From: Rubripirellula sp. | Lineage (GTDB): Bacteria > Planctomycetota > Planctomycetia > Pirellulales > Pirellulaceae | DNA: 64,000 nucleotides | Direction: 5' to 3' | Assembly: GCA_012270065.1 (NCBI GenBank) | Contig: JAAXJB010000112.1 | Location: forward strand, 1 to 64,000 | In this document: piece after piece, positions 26,805 through 36,000 of the stretch | Position numbering within the stretch: position 1 is the first letter of the stretch | Layout: the number at the start of each line of letters is the position of its first letter | Notes under the pieces: model-generated | Databases searched by the model: none | Seen by the model: the letters and a program-made list of their open reading frames with translations, nothing else | What the model was told of the DNA's origin: nothing | Made by a program: the position numbers and the translations under genes

Positions 26805-27503
26805 TCAATGATGAAGCAATCCTTGGGTGTCCTTCTGAGTGATACGACCGAAAATGTCACTCAAAATTACCTGTTCTAACGTTGAGTCTCTCCCCAGCGG
26901 GATCCACCCAAGGGTTTCCGGTGTTCCCTCGACCAACCGGCCGCGTCGCTCAATACTTGCCTCATGACGAATTCCAACCGAGGACTGGGTCTCTGTTACT
27001 GAACGCCCAACGTCTTCAAGGTCCTTTTGAACAACGACTTCGACTGTATATCCCGGCCCTCGTGGGCGAACTGTGACAATCGCACGTCGGCGGATCGATT
27101 GCAATGTTCCCTGCCAACGCTCAAAACCGGGTGTGCTGTCTTTTCGCCAGGGTTCAAAACAGGACGCTCCGATCGAATATGCCGTCTCTACCCGACCATC
27201 AAGAATGAAACCATCTGCGTTCTGAACCGGTGTTTCGCGTATGATTCGAAAGTAGTCATCCACTGCATCAATGACCTGTGACCAGACAAATGCATCCGGA
27301 GCAGCTGGCAAATCAAGAGGGTTGGGAACAAACTGCTCCGGGGGCGCGTTGCGGAATCGATAACGAAACTGCCGGCAACCGGGACTGAGCGAAATTCCAA
27401 GGATCATGAAAGCCAGCAGAAGAAGGCCAAGCATGCGTTCACGCTCAGGCATGAAAAAATCCCGGATCCCTTCGTTCTGCTGTGAATCAGTTCCATCCAT
27501 CAT
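26805..27503 (-). CDS. Planctomycete lipoprotein of unknown function
   Basis: 232 residues. A hydrophobic stretch (LGLLLLAFMILGISL) ends in a lipobox SPGC (about 43). The mature part contains VWSQVIDAVDDYFRI and a long region of alternating polar and hydrophobic residues with RRRAIVTVRPRGPGY, likely a mixed alpha/beta domain. Its ATG (27503) overlaps the stop codon of the parvulin gene (ATGA, four bases), so translation is probably coupled. This suggests a shared role at the outer membrane or periplasm with the parvulin and the TPR lipoprotein. Confidence 0.8.
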   Translation of the reverse strand: MMDGTDSQQNEGIRDFFMPERERMLGLLLLAFMILGISLSPGCRQFRYRFRNAPPEQFVPNPLDLPAAPDAFVWSQVIDAVDDYFRIIRETPVQNADGFILDGRVETAYSIGASCFEPWRKDSTPGFERWQGTLQSIRRRAIVTVRPRGPGYTVEVVVQKDLEDVGRSVTETQSSVGIRHEASIERRGRLVEGTPETLGWIPLGRDSTLEQVILSDIFGRITQKDTQGLLHH

Positions 27504-28627
27504 CGATTCGTGGAGTTGTTCCTGCGAGTGATGCTGACCGGAAGAGGCTTGGCCCCGGGTATGTCTTCGGGAAACAACGTCCAGACCGGAATTTTGTCTC
27601 GCATGCGATTGAGAGCGAGACGCTGTGACGCCTCGATTTTTCGTTGGCGGATTTTGTTTCGCAACTCGTCCTGCAACTCACTCTGAGGCGTGTATCCCGC
27701 CTCTTCGCGGGCGAGCACCCGAACAATGTGAAATCCGCTCGGGTCCTCAATCACACCGCTGATCTTGTTGAGGGGGAGAGTGAAAATCTGAGCGTCGAGC
27801 TGTTCGGAAACCAGCGACCCTCGCGATGTCCAGTCATGAACACCGCCATTGCTTGCAAGTGGTTCCTGGCTTCTGGCACGAGCGACCGCTTGCATACTTC
27901 CGCCGAACAACGCTTCCCGTCCCATTTCCTGAATGGCTTGTCGGGCCTCCGCCTCATTTGGGAATTTGCTTTTGAGTACCGTCAGTTGTTCCCAGCGGGC
28001 TCGTTCGGGTCTGAAATGATTCTCTTTTTCACTTTCGTATTCGAGAACAATCTCCGCCAACGAGACCTTTGGCTCGCGTTCGACACTGCCGCGGAGATAA
28101 AGATGCCCCAGCATCTGATCAACGAAATTCCTCTGTCTGGCCAACAGGGAACTTCCCTTTTTTCGCAGTATCTCGTCCAATTCCCGAAGGTTCTCGGTTC
28201 CATACTGTTTTTTCAGTTCAGGCAACTCAGCTTCGTAGAACATACCCCGGGCCCGTCCGCTCAGCTTTTCATCAGCCTCATCGCGTTTTGCCGCGTTCTG
28301 GGTTCCAACCTGGTCCAAAAGAAATGATTCACGCATCATCTTCGTTTGAATGGTTTTTCCAAGCAGGCCCCGAACCAGTGACAACCTTGCATTGATTCGC
28401 TGCTCCTCAGGAATGGTCTGACCAGACGTTTCCTCGGCCTCGGCAATTCTGGCGTCCGCCTGGGGAAGCAGATCCCCCAGAAGAATGTTCGAACTCCCGA
28501 CAACCGCAATGACAGCTGCTGGATCATCTGGCAGCTTTACTTCAGCGTCCGGCGTATCACAGGCAGCGGGTGAAATCACGCAGACTGTGAACATGAGAAT
28601 TGGGAAAAAACGCTCGCGTAACAGCAT
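27500..28627 (-). CDS. Parvulin-type peptidyl-prolyl isomerase lipoprotein
   Basis: About 375 residues from ATG 28627 (AGG seven bases upstream); an earlier in-frame start exists but is not supported. Signal with lipobox-like SPAAC (residues about 20-24). An SurA-like N-terminal helical part (about 30-200, rich in Arg/Glu) is followed by a PpiC parvulin domain with QEPLASNGGVHDWTSRG, the FTLPLNKISGVIEDPSGFHI signature and VLAREEAGYT (about 270-345). It should assist folding of exported proteins. The gene heads a four-gene group; the next gene starts inside its stop codon. Confidence 0.88.
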   Translation of the reverse strand: MLLRERFFPILMFTVCVISPAACDTPDAEVKLPDDPAAVIAVVGSSNILLGDLLPQADARIAEAEETSGQTIPEEQRINARLSLVRGLLGKTIQTKMMRESFLLDQVGTQNAAKRDEADEKLSGRARGMFYEAELPELKKQYGTENLRELDEILRKKGSSLLARQRNFVDQMLGHLYLRGSVEREPKVSLAEIVLEYESEKENHFRPERARWEQLTVLKSKFPNEAEARQAIQEMGREALFGGSMQAVARARSQEPLASNGGVHDWTSRGSLVSEQLDAQIFTLPLNKISGVIEDPSGFHIVRVLAREEAGYTPQSELQDELRNKIRQRKIEASQRLALNRMRDKIPVWTLFPEDIPGAKPLPVSITRRNNSTNR

Positions 28628-29094
28628 TCCGGAACCTGATTCGTGTTGAAAAAGAGACTGCTTCTGGTCGGCTTTTAGACCGCCGAGGCACGATGACACA
28701 AGAGCGAAAACCGGAGACTCATGACCACGGGCCCCTCGATCTGCCGTTTTGTTTCTCACCTTCGTGTTTCCCGCACTTCGTGTTTCCCGATTCAGAATGT
28801 TGGAACCGTCTCTTCATGCGAACGCTGCGCTGTTCACGTGTTTTCTTTTTCCTCTCTTTCACTCGAGCCGGTTTTTTTACTAGTTTCCAACTTGTCAGAC
28901 AGATGAGTTATCCACCGCTCGCGTTTTCCACTGCCAAAAAAGATGTCGAATTACCTTTCGACACTGTTACTCCCAGACTCTGTTTCTCAGCGACTCTGTT
29001 AGTTCGCGAGGCAGATGGGGCTGGTAACGGAAGGTAAACAAGAGCGGGAACAGGCGAAGTCAGATGGGCCCGAAAAACCCTGGTTTTTGGTGTT
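28628..29094. other. Divergent intergenic region
   Basis: About 470 bases between the parvulin gene and the PAP2-like gene. No gene supported. It contains one tandem 14-base repeat (separate entry) and several T-rich tracts at 28745-28875. Confidence 0.4.
28760..28789. repeat. 14-base direct repeat, two copies
   Basis: CTTCGTGTTTCCCG at 28760-28773 is repeated exactly at 28776-28789, separated by two bases. It lies about 135 bases upstream of the parvulin start codon. The role is unknown; a duplicated regulator site or simple slippage are both possible. Confidence 0.7.
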
Positions 29095-30243
29095 ATGGCT
29101 GGCGAGGAAAAACCGACTGAAAATCAAATTGAACTTTGCCATTCGGGTCAAAACGGTCTCCGAACAAACGCTTCGCTGCGCGCCGACGACCGTCATGACA
29201 AGCTGGATCCGCCAAGGCAAATCAATGATCGCGGTGACACCCGTTACCGACCGCCGGTTGAAGAAACACAAAAGTTTCACCTCGCGGCATTACTGTGGTT
29301 ATCTGTGATTTCGTTGCTATTGGTTCCCATGGCGACACTTCTGGACATTCCCATAGCCCGCAATTTTCAAGCAGACTTTCTGCCACAGGAAGTCAGCAAA
29401 ATGCTTGACCTGTCGCTGATTTACGCTCACGGCAGTGGCATTTTCCTGATCATGCTTGCGATTCTGATGATGGCTCCCACGAAACGGTGGAAGATGCCCC
29501 GACTGGCAACGCTGGCTCTGGGTAGCGGTGCAGTGGCGACTCTGGTCAAGATGTTCGTACTGCGTCCACGTCCCAACTCGCTCAAACTTGATCTGGCAAC
29601 CAACGAACATGCATGGATCTGGTCGTTTGACTGGACTCTGTCAAGAATTGCTGAATACGATGCCGGCATGCGTGCTTTTCCCAGCGGTTATCTGGCTACC
29701 GCAACAGCGTTGACAGTCGGCCTCTGGATCGTCGTTCCCCGAGGTAGGCCGCTGTTTCTGGCTTTCTGTATCGGGACGATGCTGCAACGGATGTACTGCG
29801 GATCGCACTTCCTCAGCGACCTGTTCGGGTCTGCCGCTGTTGGGCTGGGCTGGTGTTACATCTGCTACCACCCCAAGCTGATCGGAAATGTTTTTGACAA
29901 GATGGAAGCCGTGCCATCGCCCAAACGACGACTGGCAACGTATCAGGAACCAGCCGGAGTTCAGCCTGCTTTCGGCCGACACCAGCAGGTCCACGAGCGT
30001 CACACGCATTCAGCCATGCCAGCGGCTCACTTCAACAAGTCACCTGTTCAATCAGATGCACGCGAGAGAAGCACCATTGCACCAGCAGGCACAAACGTTG
30101 CAGCATCACAGGCCAACCCTCATGACAACGAAAACAGCCGCAGCAACAATGAAGTAACAACATCAACCCGCGTGCCGCCGAGACATTTTCCGCCGTCCCA
30201 GCAACCGCGAACTCAAGACGGAGATGAACCACGAGCGGCCTGA
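29095..30243 (+). CDS. PAP2-like phosphatase-fold membrane protein with altered motif
   Basis: 382 residues. After a polar N-terminus (1-60) come membrane helices typical of the PAP2 family (about 63-85, 110-127, 138-155, 205-225, 225-255). Motif 1, KxxxxxxRP, is Lys152 to Pro160. Motif 2, normally PSGH, reads PSGY (196-199). Motif 3, SRx5Hx3D, is kept as Arg232, His238 and Asp242, but with Gln instead of Ser. The nucleophile His238 remains while the general-acid His is Tyr, so activity toward phospholipid or undecaprenyl diphosphate substrates is uncertain. The last 120 residues are polar, His/Asn/Gln-rich and probably disordered. Confidence 0.85.
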   Translation: MAGEEKPTENQIELCHSGQNGLRTNASLRADDRHDKLDPPRQINDRGDTRYRPPVEETQKFHLAALLWLSVISLLLVPMATLLDIPIARNFQADFLPQEVSKMLDLSLIYAHGSGIFLIMLAILMMAPTKRWKMPRLATLALGSGAVATLVKMFVLRPRPNSLKLDLATNEHAWIWSFDWTLSRIAEYDAGMRAFPSGYLATATALTVGLWIVVPRGRPLFLAFCIGTMLQRMYCGSHFLSDLFGSAAVGLGWCYICYHPKLIGNVFDKMEAVPSPKRRLATYQEPAGVQPAFGRHQQVHERHTHSAMPAAHFNKSPVQSDARERSTIAPAGTNVAASQANPHDNENSRSNNEVTTSTRVPPRHFPPSQQPRTQDGDEPRAA

Positions 30244-30391
30244 CCGGCGCACGGCGGCATCTTCCAAAACACAGAACCACAGGCTGGCCCCAGCTCAAGT
30301 TCCATTCTGGAGTTCCCGGGCCTTCAGGCACTCGCCTGATTACAGAAGCTCTGCTTCATTTACAACTGTCTGAAGCAGCGCACGCTTGCCA

Positions 30392-30781
30392 TTAGCCGTA
30401 CTGTTCCAGCAAAGCGTCTGGCACTCGCTGTGGATTCCCCTCTCTGTCGATCACGACCAGTGTCACCAGTGCTGTCACCAATTTTTCGTTGGCGCGTGCA
30501 ATTTCATAGGCGTGAATGATTTTACCAGCCGTGACTTTTTCAATGCGCGTCCGCACCCTGATCAGATCATCGTAACGCGCAGGCCGATGGTACCGGCAAT
30601 CCACATGCACCACCACGACCAACTGGCCGGAATCCTCCATGTCACGGTAACAGCCCCCAGAGGCCCGCAACAGTTCGGTTCTGCCGACTTCAAAATAACG
30701 AAGGTAGTTCGAATGGTGCACCAACCCCATCGCATCAACTTCGTCATACCGAACACGCAATTCAATTTCGTGCTCTCTCAT
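30392..30781 (-). CDS. Acyl-CoA thioesterase, hotdog fold (YbgC/4-hydroxybenzoyl-CoA type)
   Basis: About 129 residues from ATG 30781. An upstream GTG (30898) would add 39 residues that do not look conserved. The core is typical: RVRYDEVDAMGLVHHSNYLRYFE, with the conserved Asp, the Gly-x-Val/Phe-His helix start, and Glu/Arg. It should hydrolyse acyl-CoA thioesters. YbgC homologues sit with the Tol-Pal system in many bacteria; here no tol gene is adjacent, although an ExbB/ExbD pair lies about 9 kb away. Convergent with the PAP2-like gene. Confidence 0.88.
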   Translation of the reverse strand: MREHEIELRVRYDEVDAMGLVHHSNYLRYFEVGRTELLRASGGCYRDMEDSGQLVVVVHVDCRYHRPARYDDLIRVRTRIEKVTAGKIIHAYEIARANEKLVTALVTLVVIDREGNPQRVPDALLEQYG

Positions 30782-31152
30782 GCCAATTCGTCTCACTTCA
30801 TTCTGTTGCCAGTCCACGTGGGACCGCCAAACGGGACACGGTTTCATCGGGAAACGGTCTTCAGGTTCGTCCCGGTAAACCGTCTCGCGAGAAATCACTC
30901 ATCAGGCTCCCGGCTGAGGCAGTGGCTTTTCAGCCTGCATGACAAACGAGTCTGGAATCAAAACCGTGCCAACCGGATGATCATCTTTACAAACATGCAC
31001 GCTGCCTTCAGGTGATTGAATCAGAAGCACGTCCAAGCCGGTGCTTTACCGGGTTAGCAAGCGTGCCTCCGCCTGAAAACCAGATCCTGATGCAGTTCCA
31101 AAAAACAGGCGTGACTGAAAAATCAGTGATCGAGAACTCCGTTTTCGATCAT

Positions 31153-32634
31153 TCATTTATCGAGGGGCTTGAGTGGAAACAATTTCGACGGCGTACGTAC
31201 CTCCGACATCATTTTCGCAAGCCGGGCAACGATATCCGGATGCTTGGCAGCAACATTGTTTTGCTCACTGATATCTTCAGCAATGTTGTAAAGTTCAATT
31301 TCAAGATTTCCTTTACCCATTCTCTGCCGAACAGCTTTCCAGTCCCCCACGCGGATCGTCTGTTGACCACCGTAACTGGGAAACTCCCGGTAAAGGTATT
31401 CGCGTTCGGGCTGCTTCTGTCCTTTGAGCGTTGGAAGCAGCGAGATGCCATCCACGTCATCGGAGACGGTATCGCTTGCACCAAGAACTTCCATCAGAGT
31501 TGGCAGCCAGTCCTCAAAACCGCTCACACGATCGCTGACCGTCCCCGGTGTGACGTGGCCTGGCCAACGCACAAGAGTAGGAACGCGCACGCCTCCTTCG
31601 TAAAGCGAGCCTTTGAGACCACGTAGCTCTCCAACACTTTTGAAAAACTCATAGTCGACTTCCAGATCCAGATGAGTTGTTCCATTGTCACTTGTGAAAA
31701 CAACAAGCGTGTTGTCACTCAAATCCAGCTCATCCAGAAGGTCCAGCAACTTGCCCACGTACTGATCCAAGCGAGTGATCATCGCAGCGTAAGCCGCTCT
31801 CGGAGTGAAGTGTGGTGTGTACCCATATCCTTTCCCTCGGGTGAATGGTGGGTCATTCCATCCCAGATCAAGGTACGGCTTGAGATCCTCATCAGGCACA
31901 TGAAGTGCCACGTGAGGGATCACCGTTGGGTAATAGAGAAAGAATGGCCTGTCTTTATTCTGTTTTACAAACTCCAAGGCAGCAGCATTGATGCGATCGG
32001 GGGCATAGTCACTTCCTTTGAAAATGTCGTAGCTTGCCGGATCTGATTTATCAGCACCTTTCGCAAGTGATGCGTGGCCCGGTACAGGTGGGTTGTTGTT
32101 GAGGACCACATGCTTGTCGTCATCCCAAAGGTAGGATGGATAATAGCTGTGAGCGTGTGCCTGACAGTTGTAACCGAAAAACCGGTCGCGCCCCTGACGC
32201 AAGGGAGCCCCCGTTGAAGCAGGTCCTCCCAGCCCCCACTTCCCAAAGGCACCGGTGACGTACCCTTGCTGCTTCATCAACTCGGCAAGCGTGATCTCAT
32301 CGCTCGGAATTTCCTGCTGACCTTCAGGCGGGGTCGACTTGTTGGCCCTGACGAATGCATGCCCTGGATGCTTTCCGGTCATCAGAACACATCGGGAGGG
32401 CGCACAGACAGCATTTCCACTGTAGTGCTGCGTCAGACGCATTCCCTGCCTGGCAAGTTCATCCAGATTGGGCGTGCGGATAAGCTGCTGCCCGAAGCTC
32501 CCAAGCTCGCGATAGCCAAGGTCGTCCGCAAGGATGAACACGACATTGGGCCTGTCTTTTTCCGCTGCGAAAATCCCCGACGGACAAAGCGAGAGTGACC
32601 AAAGACAAAAGAGTAAAAATGGCAAACGGAGCAT
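31153..32634 (-). CDS. Secreted sulfatase, formylglycine type
   Basis: 493 residues from ATG 32634. Signal peptide (LPFLLFCLWSLSLCPSGIFA). The alkaline-phosphatase-superfamily core starts with FILADDLGYRELG (metal Asp pair), and the active-site motif CAPSR (Cys about 77 from this start) would be converted to formylglycine. FTSDNG (metal), LKGSLYEGGVRVP (substrate Lys/Gly region) and HVALHVP (His) fit the arylsulfatase family. It should remove sulfate from marine sulfated polysaccharides outside the cytoplasm. The maturase is not in the window. Divergent from the giant surface protein gene. Confidence 0.93.
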   Translation of the reverse strand: MLRLPFLLFCLWSLSLCPSGIFAAEKDRPNVVFILADDLGYRELGSFGQQLIRTPNLDELARQGMRLTQHYSGNAVCAPSRCVLMTGKHPGHAFVRANKSTPPEGQQEIPSDEITLAELMKQQGYVTGAFGKWGLGGPASTGAPLRQGRDRFFGYNCQAHAHSYYPSYLWDDDKHVVLNNNPPVPGHASLAKGADKSDPASYDIFKGSDYAPDRINAAALEFVKQNKDRPFFLYYPTVIPHVALHVPDEDLKPYLDLGWNDPPFTRGKGYGYTPHFTPRAAYAAMITRLDQYVGKLLDLLDELDLSDNTLVVFTSDNGTTHLDLEVDYEFFKSVGELRGLKGSLYEGGVRVPTLVRWPGHVTPGTVSDRVSGFEDWLPTLMEVLGASDTVSDDVDGISLLPTLKGQKQPEREYLYREFPSYGGQQTIRVGDWKAVRQRMGKGNLEIELYNIAEDISEQNNVAAKHPDIVARLAKMMSEVRTPSKLFPLKPLDK

Positions 32635-33008
32635 GCTCAAGATCAACAAATTGGAGGATCAATTCAGAAGAATTCGACTGAACTGGAAACAGACTTTTTT
32701 CAATTGGGGCAAGGGAACAACAGACCGGCGTCAGCAGCCACATCCCCGACGACTCTTATCTTACCGCGCCAAGCCGTACAGCAAGCACCCCCACCGGGAC
32801 CACTTTGATTCCATGCAGAAGCATGGTTTCTGATTCCGAGGGGCAAATAACACGAAAAAATCTGGTTACACGGAACATTTTCAGCTTATATTCGTCAAAT
32901 CAGTGGATCCGTCTGCGTTCTCGATCACGCGCTGAACCGAGGCCCACGAGCGATGATCACCGACCTCTTCCAAGTGGTATCACGACCGTCTCTGACGCTG
33001 ATTGACTT
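32635..33008. other. Divergent intergenic region upstream of the giant surface protein
   Basis: About 370 bases with no supported gene. It is relatively A/T-rich near 32830-32910 (for example a run AAAAAATCTGG) and should contain the promoters of both flanking genes. Confidence 0.4.
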
Positions 33009-36000
33009 ATGCCAAGACGCCGCCGTCCTAACCGCACCCAACAAACGCGACTGCGCCACGGTCGCGGACGGATTCAGAGGAGCCCCGTTCGTCACCGAAC
33101 ACTTCGCACTGAACGTCTTGAAGACCGGAATCTGCTGGCAGTAACTTTCGAGTTCAATTTCCTCGGGGGAACCTCTGTCGGCTTCAATGATCCAATCATG
33201 GGTGGCGCTTATCAGGCAGCTCTGGAAGCGGCCGCCACCCGCCTGGGAAATGACATTCTTCATGACGCCACCATTGAAGTCGACGTAAGTTCCAACACGT
33301 TCAATGGCACTACCCTGGGCACGTCCACTTCCAATGTCGGTCCTTTTGTTCCGGAAGGAGGATTTGTGCATCGCGTGGTTCCATCCAAGATCCTCGGTGA
33401 AGGCGATCTCAATGGATCTGAAACCGATGCAATCATGACCATTTATTTCTTCAGTGGAAGCGACCCGTACACTTACATTCTTGATCCAGCTGAATCAGAC
33501 GAACCGGGCGAGATCGATTTTCAAGCCGTCATGTATCACGAGTTGGTACACATGCTTGGCTTTACGAGCAACACCCACAGCAACGGTCGCGACGACTCCG
33601 GAAACGGAATCACCACGCCGGGCACGTGGGCTCCCTACGACCGGTTCCTGTCCGATCTCAACGGAAATCGTTTCATCAACGCAGACACCAGTTCTCCGTT
33701 CGTCTATCTGATGGACTTCACTCAATGGAACGCCCATAGCACGGGAGGTGCGGGCCCCAACGCCGGGCTGTTCTTTGATGGCCCCACCGCGAAAGCCGTT
33801 TATGGCAACCGTGTCCCACTTTATTCGCCGGCAACGTTCTCACTTTCCTCAAGCGTTTCCCATCTCGACTGCGAAAATTACCCCAACGGCAATTATGTCT
33901 TCTCTCCACGCACGCACCCCATGTGTCATGTGGCGGTTACCGGTGCCTCGCCTCAGGGCTTGACCCTCGTGGAAAAAGCGATCCTTGCTGATACGGGCAT
34001 GATGCTCAGAGAAGACGTCCCCCCAACCATCACCGCGCCACGGAATATCACGGTGGAGGCCAATACCACCGGCGGTTTCACGGGGACCAACCAGGACATT
34101 CTCGACTTTCTAGCCGAAGCAACCGCGGAAGATGTTTTTGATCCCAATCCTGTGATCGAGAACGACAAACCGGAAACTCTGTCGCTGGGCGCCAACAGCA
34201 TCGGCTTCACTGCCACCGATCTGTCCGGCAATACTGCAAGCACCACCGCGTTGATCACCGTCAGCGACACCACGGCTCCATCTTTCAGCCTGTCACCTAC
34301 CTTGACAATTCATGCCAACACGCCGATGGGTGCTGACCTGCAGCACCCGGACCTTCTCGAATTGATTCTCCAGAATGCCAGCGACGTGGCTGATGACACG
34401 CTGTCGGTCACAGCGGACACCGAACTGTTTCCCATTGGTGACAGCGTTGTCACGTTCACCGTCACCGACGATTCGGGCAATTCATCACAAGCATCCACCA
34501 CCCTGACGGTAACAGACGAGAGTCTGGTGGTCACAACCCTCGAAGACGAACTTGACGCTGATCCGGAAAACAATCCGACAGACCTGAGCCTGCGGGAAGC
34601 CATTGAACTTGCCAACCAGAATCCGGATTTCACCCTGATTCAAATTGACTCCAGCCTCAACGGCACCATCGCCATGAATGAACTGCTGGGTTCATTGTCC
34701 ATCACCGCCTCTTCCGGGCTTTACGGTTTGGGTGCAACGGCAACGATCCTCGATGCCCAAGGACATTCCCGTGTGCTGGATATCAGTGGCAGCCAGACCT
34801 CAGTCTTCCTGGATGGTTTGACGATCAGTGGCGGCGAGACCGAAGCCGGCGGCGAAGGAGGCGCGGGAATTCGATTCAACAGCCCCAACAAGCTTTCGAT
34901 CCATGCATCACACATCATCGACAATACGACCTCGGGAGACGGAGCAACCGGGGCAGGTATTCAAATGCAACAGGGTGACTTGTGGATCACTGATTCGTGG
35001 ATCAACTCCAACCTGACGGCAGGGGCCACAGCGGGAGGCGGTGGCATCTGGTCACAAGCGTCCGTTGCAATCCGATCAAGTACAGTTTCCGGAAATTCAA
35101 CAGAGGGCACCGACGCTCGCGGTGCGGGCATCCAACTGCAGGGTGGCAGGCTAGAAATGGTCAATGCGACTGTCTCCGGCAACGACACGCTGGATGCGGA
35201 CGGTGCCGGCATTCATGGTGCCGGAACCGACATTGCCATCAAGAACTCGACGATCGTCAACAACATCGCCAGCGATGTCGGAGGTGGCATTGCCATGCCT
35301 GCGGGAGGGTCAGCGATTTTGACCATCCGCAATTCGGTGATCGCCCAGAATACCGACAATGGAACTTCACCTGACTTCACGGGAACAGGCATCCTGCTTC
35401 AGTCCGATGCCGTCACCTACAGCCTGATTGGGGACAATGCAGGAACAACGCTGACAGAATCGCAGACAGCTCATCCCAGTACAGGAAACCTTGTTGGAGA
35501 CGCCACTGGAGCTGGAGTGATCGACCCGCTGCTGCTGGCGCTGAGTGACCATGGCGGACCAACGCCCACTCAACCACCCGAGCCGAACAGCCCACTGATT
35601 GATGCTGGTGCACCCGATTTTTCACCCGACGATTTCGTCCCGGCGCTGGAATACGATCAGCGTGGCGACCCATTCGCCCGTGTCCGCACACGGCTCGACA
35701 TCGGAGCTGTTGAAACGCTGATCCCGCTTCTGATTGACTGGCCAACTCCAGAAGACATTGCCGTAGGGACTCCTTTGACCGCGACGCAACTCAACGCCAC
35801 TGCGAACATCAGCGGCACTTTCGAATACACTCCGCCCGCCGGCACAGTTCTTGGCCTCGGTGCCAATCAGCTGTTGTCAGCAACTTTCACTCCTGACAAT
35901 CAGGAGCTTTACAGTCCCACTGATACCACAGTCACAATCAATGTGACCAGCAGCACCCCCTCGTTATCGTGGAACACACCTGCCGACATCGTTTATGGCA

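Noticed and set aside
27644..28327. 227-residue plus-strand frame over the parvulin gene
   Set aside because: Antisense shadow; the opposite frame has a signal peptide and parvulin motifs.
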